A stretch of DNA of 8,551 bases from an uncultured Eubacterium sp. Lineage in GTDB: Bacteria > Bacillota > Clostridia > Peptostreptococcales > Anaerovoracaceae. The position numbers were made by a program, and so were the translations under genes. Each line of letters begins with the position of its first letter. Within the stretch, counting starts at the first letter, position 1. Positions 1 through 4,761 of this stretch are shown here, in pieces. The DNA lies in contig CANBFZ010000059.1 of the NCBI GenBank assembly GCA_947367725.1, positions 1 through 8,551 on the forward strand, read 5' to 3'. The notes beneath the pieces are model-generated. The model was not told the DNA's origin. It saw only the letters and a program-made list of their open reading frames with translations, and did not search any database.

Positions 1-646
1 TGTAGTCGTAAATCGGAACAGCAACGCACCGCAAGCCAGGTTCACACTCCTCATCATCCAGTGCATATTTGTTGGTCTTTGTACGACGGAGTTCTTCCAT
101 CAGCGCCTCTTTGGCTGTAATTGTTTTTTCCGTTAGCTGCACCAATCCTTTTTGATTGATCAATAGATCAATGTCGCTTTCCTCGTACTCTGTTAAAAAC
201 AGCTTGCCTGAAGAGACTGCATGAATCGGCGCCTGCAGCCCGATCCTCTGTAGCGGTACGCCGCCGCTGATGCTGGCGGGATCATACACGCAGTCTATGT
301 ACACACATTCCATGCCTCTTTCTATGGATAAACTTACGCCCCGTGACAACTTTACAGACAGTTCACTGACTAAATTACCAGAAAGGGTTCGGATGGTCAT
401 ATGATTGCGCACCAGTTTTCCATATTCACAGATGCGCCACGTCATTGCATATCGATTCGTCGCCGCATCTTGAAAGACTAACCCTTCTTCTACCAACGCA
501 TTCAAATATCTAAATGCTGTCGCCGCTGGCACTCCAATATTTTCTGAAATATCCTGCAGCCGCATCGGGGTACGGCTTTCAGCAATACAGGATATTAACT
601 GCACTAATTTTGATACTGTTTGATTCGATGCTTTTTTTTCTACCAT
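1..646 (-). CDS. IclR-family transcriptional regulator, C-terminus beyond window
   Basis: Translated by hand, this frame stays open from the ATG at 646 to the left edge (215 complete codons). It has IclR-family architecture. A winged helix-turn-helix lies at about residues 8-66, with recognition-helix region DISENIGVPAATAFRYLNAL and wing EEGLVFQDAATNRYAM. A linker helix follows, then the effector-binding domain from about residue 80, with the family signatures GLQAPIHAVSSGKLFL (136-151) and YALDDEECEPGLRCVAVPI (194-212). IclR proteins are usually near 250 residues, so roughly 35-40 are missing. The ATG at 646 is chosen because AAAAGG sits 7 bases upstream (654-659). An in-frame ATG at 670 would add 8 residues but has no well-spaced ribosome site. 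Family members usually bind a small organic acid or aromatic ligand and often regulate themselves or a neighbouring catabolic operon. The ligand and targets cannot be read from the sequence. A sigma-A-type promoter lies about 150 bases upstream. Confidence 0.93.
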   Translation of the reverse strand, partial: MVEKKASNQTVSKLVQLISCIAESRTPMRLQDISENIGVPAATAFRYLNALVEEGLVFQDAATNRYAMTWRICEYGKLVRNHMTIRTLSGNLVSELSVKLSRGVSLSIERGMECVYIDCVYDPASISGGVPLQRIGLQAPIHAVSSGKLFLTEYEESDIDLLINQKGLVQLTEKTITAKEALMEELRRTKTNKYALDDEECEPGLRCVAVPIYDY

Positions 647-797
647 AATTAAGCCTTTTCTCTTCTCCATCTATAAAATTCTATGACATTCCTTTAAATG
701 CAGCAGGCTGCTTTTCGCATGTCCGCTCTCTCATGCAGTGCAGACTTCCTTTCAGCTCTCATGAAAGCGCACGACTGCAGTCTCATTTTCCTCTATC

Positions 798-826
798 AAT
801 ATAGCGTATAATCCAACTTCTGTCAA
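798..826 (-). promoter_or_regulatory. Sigma-A-type promoter of the IclR-family gene
   Basis: Read on the minus strand, TTGACA (826-821) and TATATT (803-798) are separated by exactly 17 bases. Transcription would start near 791, giving a leader of about 145 bases before the ATG at 646. Short inverted arms CCAAC (813-817) and GTTGG (831-835) flank the -35 box and could be part of an operator, possibly for autoregulation. That last point is a guess. Confidence 0.78.
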
Positions 827-902
827 TGCGGTTGGTATGCTGCACCGTATGGCACGCAAAATTCCTGAGAAAGCCGAAGGCACCGATGCTTCTCAAAGTG
901 AA

Positions 903-987
903 AAGTTCTGCATTTCGAAGTTAAAATGCCAAAAATGCAGAACTGAGTTCTGCAAATCCACGAAAAATACCACGAAATGCAGAACTT
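903..987. repeat. Symmetric array of four AGTTCTGCA half-sites (tandem palindromes)
   Basis: The 9-mer AGTTCTGCA occurs at 904-912 and 946-954, and its complement TGCAGAACT at 936-944 and 978-986. The pattern is centred exactly on base 945. The outer arms extend to a perfect 15-base inverted repeat (903-917 against 973-987). The inner pair forms a 19-base palindrome around a single central base. Equivalently, two 41-base units, each a 9-base stem enclosing 23 bases, sit side by side with a 42-base period. The spacers match only at about half of positions. It lies between the operon terminators and the regulator promoter. It may be an operator array, a REP-like repeat or alternative RNA hairpins. 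Confidence 0.85.
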
Positions 988-1054
988 GGCGCTTTCTATC
1001 CGTTTTTCAGAAAGCAGTACCCTGCATAAAAAATTCCATCGCTGCGCGTCTGCT

Positions 1055-1113
1055 AAAAAAAATCATGGGGCTATCGCACAGTCGACTTTTTACGCCAACT
1101 GTGCGACAGCCCC
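1055..1113 (-). terminator. Long hairpin terminator (second of a tandem pair)
   Basis: GGGGCT (1067-1072) pairs with AGCCCC (1108-1113) and TCGCACAGT (1074-1082) pairs with ACTGTGCGA (1098-1106). This gives a 16-position stem with one A-C mismatch and a 15-base loop. On the minus strand the stem is followed after four bases by a run of eight T (1062-1055). On the plus strand it is followed by TTTTC, so it may work in both directions. It backs up the terminator just upstream in the reading direction. Confidence 0.75.
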
Positions 1114-1126
1114 TTTTCGCTTCTAC

Positions 1127-1158
1127 AAAAATGAGCCTGCATATTTTGCTGCAGGCTC
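1127..1158 (-). terminator. Hairpin terminator of the minus-strand operon
   Basis: GAGCCTGCA (1133-1141) and TGCAGGCTC (1150-1158) form a perfect 9-base stem with an 8-base loop. On the minus strand the stem is followed by A then TTTTT (1131-1127). It begins 49 bases after the stop of the small membrane protein gene and is the natural end of the operon. The plus-strand side also has a pyrimidine-rich run (TCTTTTCT). Confidence 0.82.
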
Positions 1159-1206
1159 TCTTTTCTGTCGCTTATGGCACCTTTGTAATTGTCTGGGTGC
1201 GCAGTG

Positions 1207-1434
1207 TTATCCTTCTAAATCTTCTTCTGCCCAGTCGTCACTTGCCCACTCTTCGTCAGGCCAATCTTCGTTGACAAAGATTTTTTTCATGATGTGGTCC
1301 ATGCCCACAACCAGTGTAGTTCCGGCTACAAAACCTACGCCCAAAATCGCCAGCGCTGCTTTTGCCGCCGCTGATGTACCGGATTTCCTGCCTTTATCTG
1401 CCTTGTTTGGCTCTAACTGATTCTTCTTTCTCAT
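1207..1434 (-). CDS. Small single-span membrane protein with acidic tryptophan-repeat tail
   Basis: This encodes 75 residues and I do not recognise its family. The N-terminus is basic (MRKKNQ..., K12, K14, R16, K17). It is followed by an alanine/glycine/valine-rich hydrophobic stretch (about 22-44) that should form one membrane helix, then MDHIMKKIF. The tail (56-72) is strongly acidic: EDW, EEW and DDW recur with tryptophans at 58, 63 and 68, exactly five residues apart. By charge, the basic end would be cytoplasmic and the acidic tail outside, but this is inference. The ATG has an excellent ribosome site, GGGGAGG (1448-1442), 7 bases upstream. The gene lies 28 bases after the cytidylate-kinase-like gene and is followed by terminators, so it is the last gene of the operon. 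Its role is unknown; a membrane anchor or partner for a basic protein is possible. Confidence 0.82.
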   Translation of the reverse strand: MRKKNQLEPNKADKGRKSGTSAAAKAALAILGVGFVAGTTLVVGMDHIMKKIFVNEDWPDEEWASDDWAEEDLEG

Positions 1435-1462
1435 CGTATTTCCTCCCCATCCGTAAAGCGGA

Positions 1463-2077
1463 TTATTTGTATGTTCTGGTGTTCACGTAGCCCACAATTA
1501 AGTTTGCCGCTTCTTCCTCTGTGATATAGCTGCTGTTAATCGCCAGATTATAGTTGGAGAACTGCCCCCATTTCTGGCAGGTGTGGTAATTATAATAGTT
1601 TGCGCGCGCTTTATCATAAGTATGCACCGTCTCTGCTGCTGTCGCCTCCTCGATACCGTAAACATCGATGCAACGACGAACCCGATCTGCAAGATCTGCA
1701 TAGACGAAAATATTGGTGACGCCCGGCATATCCTTGAGGATGTAATCTGCACAGCGCCCCACAATAACGCCTTCCCCCTGTTCACCAATCTGATTGATGA
1801 CGTCGAACTGGGTAATGAACAGTTTCTCGTTGACGGAAACCGGCTCGCTCATGATCCCTTCACCGAAGTTCATGGCCGATGACAAACTATAAGAAAAACT
1901 GCTCTTTGCACGAAGTTCTGCAGTCTCTACAATTTCTCTGGACAAACCGCTCTTTTCCACCGCAAGATCGATGATCTCCTTGTCATAAAACGGTACGCCC
2001 AGCTTCTCTGCGACAAGTCTTCCGATAATCCGTCCGCCGCTGCCGTATTCTCTGCTGATTGTGACTAGTTTTTTCAT
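1463..2077 (-). CDS. Cytidylate kinase-like family protein
   Basis: The predicted protein has 204 residues. The N-terminus TISREYGSGGRIIGRLVAEKLG (6-27) is a P-loop of the cytidylate-kinase-like type, with glycines 12, 14, 15 and 19 and R16, followed by PFYDKEII. Further family features are GVIVGRCADYIL (103-114), a lid-like arginine-rich helix DRVRRC (131-136) and the KARANYYNYHT segment (156-166). The family is related to CMP kinase (CMP/dCMP phosphorylation using ATP), but these short stand-alone members are mostly uncharacterised, so the substrate is uncertain. A GTG at 2086 is in frame, but the ATG at 2077 is preferred: AAAGGG (2091-2086) lies 8 bases before it, whereas the GTG overlaps that ribosome site. 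A candidate promoter in the 98-base upstream gap could give this gene and the small membrane gene their own transcript. Confidence 0.9.
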   Translation of the reverse strand: MKKLVTISREYGSGGRIIGRLVAEKLGVPFYDKEIIDLAVEKSGLSREIVETAELRAKSSFSYSLSSAMNFGEGIMSEPVSVNEKLFITQFDVINQIGEQGEGVIVGRCADYILKDMPGVTNIFVYADLADRVRRCIDVYGIEEATAAETVHTYDKARANYYNYHTCQKWGQFSNYNLAINSSYITEEEAANLIVGYVNTRTYK

Positions 2078-2085
2078 AAAAAACA

Positions 2086-2091
2086 CCCTTT
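2086..2091 (-). promoter_or_regulatory. Ribosome binding site deciding the kinase-like start
   Basis: AAAGGG on the minus strand ends 8 bases before the ATG at 2077. The alternative in-frame GTG (2086-2084) starts inside this motif, leaving no spacer, so it is rejected as the start. Confidence 0.72.
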
Positions 2092-2124
2092 CTGTTCTAA
2101 AACCTATCCCTTTTGGATATTTCT

Positions 2125-2153
2125 ATTATACAGCAAACTGGTGTCAAAGTGAA
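2125..2153 (-). promoter_or_regulatory. Candidate promoter for the cytidylate-kinase-like gene
   Basis: A perfect -10 box TATAAT lies at 2130-2125 on the minus strand. At 17-base spacing the -35 is TTCACT (2153-2148), a 4 of 6 match. A perfect TTGACA is also present at 2147-2142 but only 11 bases away, too close to pair with this -10. Transcription would start near 2118, about 40 bases before the ATG at 2077. No terminator hairpin is visible after the Nudix gene, so this may be an internal promoter in a larger operon. Confidence 0.5.
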
Positions 2154-2175
2154 GAATGGATTTTTCTTTTTCAAA

Positions 2176-2625
2176 TTATTGTAAAACAGCTTTCCACATA
2201 TCGTCTTCTATCACATATTGAAATTCATTCAGTCGTTCATCCTGCATGACTTGCAGCAACTGATCAAAATCGTCCACTAAATCCAGATGTACCATCTCTT
2301 CTTTTGTGACCCAATGCATGGTTCCCTCTTCTGAGGATCGTAATGTCCCTTCATATTGATCTGTCTTAAAAAGAAATACAACATATCGCCCTTCTTTTAT
2401 GGGAAACTGCTTCACACCGCAAAGTTTGGGATTTAAAATCGTCAAACCAGTTTCCTCTTTCATTTCACGCACGACAGCATGCACCACAGATTCTCCCGGT
2501 TCTACATGTCCGCCGGGCAGCGTAAATCCTTTCCAGTCCTCTTTCACTCGATCCTGCAACAAATAGGTTTCTTCCTGGTATACCAGACACAACACCGCCA
2601 ATTCAACATGTTCTGTTCGAGACAT
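2176..2625 (-). CDS. Nudix hydrolase (MutT-like)
   Basis: The protein has 149 residues with a complete Nudix box at 39-61. G39, E45, R53, E54, E57, E58 and G60 all fit the GX5EX7REUXEEXGU consensus. It is preceded by WKGFTLPGG, a common lead-in strand. The glutamates of this helix bind the divalent metal ion. Nudix enzymes cleave nucleoside diphosphates linked to another group. Here the closest general type is the MutT / 8-oxo-dGTP diphosphatase-like group, but short Nudix proteins cannot be assigned a substrate from the box alone; ADP-ribose or dinucleotide substrates remain possible given the neighbours. The ATG is preceded by AGGGGGA about 8-9 bases upstream. The gene starts 24 bases after the flavoprotein gene, so it is probably cotranscribed. 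Confidence 0.92.
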   Translation of the reverse strand: MSRTEHVELAVLCLVYQEETYLLQDRVKEDWKGFTLPGGHVEPGESVVHAVVREMKEETGLTILNPKLCGVKQFPIKEGRYVVFLFKTDQYEGTLRSSEEGTMHWVTKEEMVHLDLVDDFDQLLQVMQDERLNEFQYVIEDDMWKAVLQ

Positions 2626-2649
2626 TTTATTCGTTCCCCCATTCTTATT

Positions 2650-3702
2650 TCATACGCCCATAATCCGCTGCGCAAAGGCAGCCACCTTTTCTTCCAGATC
2701 TTCTACTGCAAGAATGCTACCCGGATTGTTGGCAGTTTCCACCAAGGCAAAATTGCCCGGCAGAATAAAGTTCTTGTTAAAATTCATAGCACCGATGATC
2801 TGCTCTGCCACAATATCCCCGCCGCTGTACCCGGAAACCACCAGGGCAAAAATCCGCTTTCTCGAAAAATCATGGGTGCGGAATACCGCCGTCAGCCGAT
2901 TGATAAAAGCAGTAATATTGGCACTGACAGCATCGTTGTAGTTAGGGCAGACCATAACCAGCGTGTCACATGCAATGATCGCCGGATACACCTTCTCTAC
3001 CATTACCCCGCCGTAAAAGCAACCGCCCTGTTCTCCAAAATGCAGACATGTTTCGTATTTGCAGCCGCGGCAATCAAGCAGCTGTCCATTGCGCAGCGAA
3101 ATCTCTGTCACTGGCACAGAAGGATCAAAATGGCTGCGCACCTTTTCAAAGAGCAGCAAGCTATTGGAAGTTTTTCTGCTGCTGGCATGGATCATCAGAA
3201 CGTTTCCCGGATGTGCCTTTGGCATTGCAAAAGCTAAAAGCCGCTGCACTAGATCTTTTACCTGCCGCCGATACGCGGACTGATAATCTGTATGCAGCAC
3301 TTTGCTGATCACCTGAAAGTTCTGCAGCGACCCTGTGGCCTCAACCAAAGGTTTTCCTAAAAAAGTGCAGCCTGCTGCGTTGGCAGAAAACACCAGCCGC
3401 CGGGCGAGGCTTTTGGTAAAAAGCTCGCCGCTGCCGTCCACCAGGACGGCAGCGCAGGTGCCTTGCAGGCACCCCGGCGCTTTGCGGAAATATTCCAGCA
3501 TGCGGTAGTATTCCAAATTGATGCCAGCTTCAGAAAGGCAGACTGCAAAGAGCAGCCGCCTGCCGCTAAGATCCGTTCTTTCTAAATCGTCCACCGTCAA
3601 CAGATATTCTGCCGCCACACCGGAAAGCGCTTCCGAAAGCACCCGATCCATGCGTGTTTCTCGTTTAAATTCCCTGCAAAATGGTTTAATGACTGTCAGC
3701 AA
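2650..3702 (-). CDS. Flavodoxin-fold NAD(P)H-dependent FMN reductase-like protein with N-terminal extra domain
   Basis: The protein has 350 residues in two parts. The C-terminal half (about 165-350) is a flavodoxin-like FMN reductase domain. It has a first strand and phosphate loop VLMIHASSRKTSNSLLLFEKV (168-188), a cysteine cluster C211, C214, C219 and C228 in LLDCRGCKYETCLHFGEQGGC, then TLVMVCPNYNDAVSANITAFINR (247-269) and ALVVSGYSGGD (286-296). The cysteines resemble the iron-sulphur flavoprotein arrangement, but spacing (CX2CX4CX8C) is not standard, so cluster binding is only possible. The N-terminal 160 residues look like a degenerate second copy of the same fold. The start is TTG at 3702, with AGAGG (3715-3711) 8 bases upstream. 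The ATG at 3651 (codon 18) lacks a good ribosome site. It starts 21 bases after the dehydrogenase-like gene. It probably moves electrons from NAD(P)H to an unknown acceptor. Confidence 0.85.
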   Translation of the reverse strand: MLTVIKPFCREFKRETRMDRVLSEALSGVAAEYLLTVDDLERTDLSGRRLLFAVCLSEAGINLEYYRMLEYFRKAPGCLQGTCAAVLVDGSGELFTKSLARRLVFSANAAGCTFLGKPLVEATGSLQNFQVISKVLHTDYQSAYRRQVKDLVQRLLAFAMPKAHPGNVLMIHASSRKTSNSLLLFEKVRSHFDPSVPVTEISLRNGQLLDCRGCKYETCLHFGEQGGCFYGGVMVEKVYPAIIACDTLVMVCPNYNDAVSANITAFINRLTAVFRTHDFSRKRIFALVVSGYSGGDIVAEQIIGAMNFNKNFILPGNFALVETANNPGSILAVEDLEEKVAAFAQRIMGV

Positions 3703-3710
3703 ATCAATCG

Positions 3711-3715
3711 CCTCT
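3711..3715 (-). promoter_or_regulatory. Ribosome binding site supporting a TTG start
   Basis: AGAGG lies 8 bases before the TTG at 3702. The first in-frame ATG (3651) has no comparable motif at useful distance, so the TTG start is preferred. Confidence 0.6.
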
Positions 3716-3723
3716 TTTCCCCT

Positions 3724-4752
3724 CTATTTTAAAATCAAAAGACGTTCATACGCACTTTTAATCCGCTGATAAAGCGCTTCTGGCAGCGGAATATCTTCAT
3801 ACACAGGCCCTGCTGCCGTCATGCGGTTTTTTATGCCCAGAAACGCCCCCGTGTTTTCATCCCCCAGATACAGCGAACTATCGTGCCACTGCCCGCGCAG
3901 TGTGAGCAGAATCGAAAGCGCCGCCGAAGAAATGGCAGGCGCAATATAAGGCTTGAAACCCAGTTCCCGCACTTTCACATTGGCGCCTACCGCTAGTGCC
4001 GTCAGTTCCTTTGACAGCGCATCATTATAGTTTTCTATACTGTCGGCGATGACCAAATCTGCACCATGGGGGCCAAAAGCCCGTCCCTCTTTGGCAAAGT
4101 GAGAAAACCGCGGCTCTTTTCCTGCGTAGTATAAGGCTCTTGCGTGCATCACGCCAAGACCATAGCCCTGCACCTGGCAAGGTGCAAGACCGCTTGCTGC
4201 AAGAAACGCTTTGCAAAGTGGATCCACCGGGTCTGAAACCACCGCAATAAGCCCCTGAAAATGCTGTGCCGCCGCCATGTTTGCATACCGGCGAACCAAC
4301 GCCCGGTTTGCTGCAAGCTGCGCCATACGGACGTCTCCCTGTGCGCCCACCGGCGGCACGCCCTTGCTAGCACAAAATATAAATACATCGCAATCAAATA
4401 GCTGCGCTTCTTCGATCACCGCAACCTGAGGCAGCACGCCGCCGAAGCGATGGTTTTCATCACAAGCTGCATCCTCTGCATCGCCTGCAAACGGATAGGC
4501 AATCTGATTCATTTCCATTTCCAAGCGCTGCAGATTTTCTGCCGAAAGATCACAGATGCCAATGGAAGAAATCACGTCTGCCCCTAACAGTTTCAGCCCC
4601 AGCAGCACCGTTCGTCCCACATCCCCCAAAGCCAGCATATGCACCCGGTGTTTCTCGCCCACTCTGATGGGTGCGCCCCCAGCCGGCTGCAGGGAAATAG
4701 GCCGGGACACCCCTGCTTCCAGCCACAAATCCTCAATTCGTTTCATCCTCAT
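3724..4752 (-). CDS. Lactate/malate dehydrogenase-like NAD(P)-binding protein
   Basis: The protein has 342 residues with the LDH/MDH superfamily order of motifs. The Rossmann loop ALGDVG (41-46) has alanine at the first position of GXGXXG. An acidic residue, D68, ends the second strand (GICDLS). DVFIFCASKGVPPVG (122-136) is followed by DVRMAQLAANR (140-150). VVSDPVDPLC (171-180) aligns with the usual VVSNPVD, with Asp replacing Asn. GYGLGVMHARAL (196-207) and AFGPHGADLV (225-234) follow, where H229 matches the proton-relay histidine. R142, R205 and H229 appear to occupy the catalytic arginine and histidine positions; the Asn-to-Asp change and a lengthened active-site loop argue against ordinary lactate or malate. 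Ribosome site AAAGGA lies 4 bases before the ATG at 4752; an ATG two codons in (4746) is also possible. It begins 9 bases after the giant protein's stop, suggesting translational coupling. Confidence 0.85.
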   Translation of the reverse strand: MRMKRIEDLWLEAGVSRPISLQPAGGAPIRVGEKHRVHMLALGDVGRTVLLGLKLLGADVISSIGICDLSAENLQRLEMEMNQIAYPFAGDAEDAACDENHRFGGVLPQVAVIEEAQLFDCDVFIFCASKGVPPVGAQGDVRMAQLAANRALVRRYANMAAAQHFQGLIAVVSDPVDPLCKAFLAASGLAPCQVQGYGLGVMHARALYYAGKEPRFSHFAKEGRAFGPHGADLVIADSIENYNDALSKELTALAVGANVKVRELGFKPYIAPAISSAALSILLTLRGQWHDSSLYLGDENTGAFLGIKNRMTAAGPVYEDIPLPEALYQRIKSAYERLLILK

Positions 4753-4761
4753 TTATTCCTT

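Larger units (their letters stand above)
647..1206. other. 560-base intergenic region without a convincing gene
   Basis: This gap separates the end of the minus-strand operon from the IclR-family gene. Reading leftwards it holds two tandem hairpin terminators (1158-1127 and 1113-1055), a symmetric repeat array (903-987), the regulator's promoter (826-798) and its long leader (about 790-647). Plus-strand open frames here cross the hairpins and repeats, have no matching ribosome sites and look non-coding. The leader contains a perfect 10-base palindrome GACTGCAGTC at 773-782 and a possible 30-codon upstream frame (786-694), neither supported further. Confidence 0.75.

Noticed and set aside
694..786. 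30-codon upstream frame in the IclR leader
   Set aside because: Its ATG would lie only about 5 bases from the predicted transcript start, its spacing to a purine run is too short and its sequence shows no leader-peptide pattern.
903..987. Miniature transposable element (MITE)
   Set aside because: The inverted repeats are neat, but I see no target-site duplication at the outer ends and the element is short, so I list it as a repeat only.
837..1274. Plus-strand open frame of 145 codons
   Set aside because: It runs through the repeat array and both terminator hairpins and into the antisense of the small membrane gene. It has no clear ribosome site and its sequence does not look like a folded protein.
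2142..2147. TTGACA as the -35 of the kinase-like gene promoter
   Set aside because: It is only 11 bases from TATAAT, too short for sigma-A; the 17-spaced TTCACT is the more plausible partner.
2479..3237. Plus-strand open frame of 252 codons
   Set aside because: It is antisense to the Nudix and flavoprotein genes, both of which have clear family motifs and ribosome sites.
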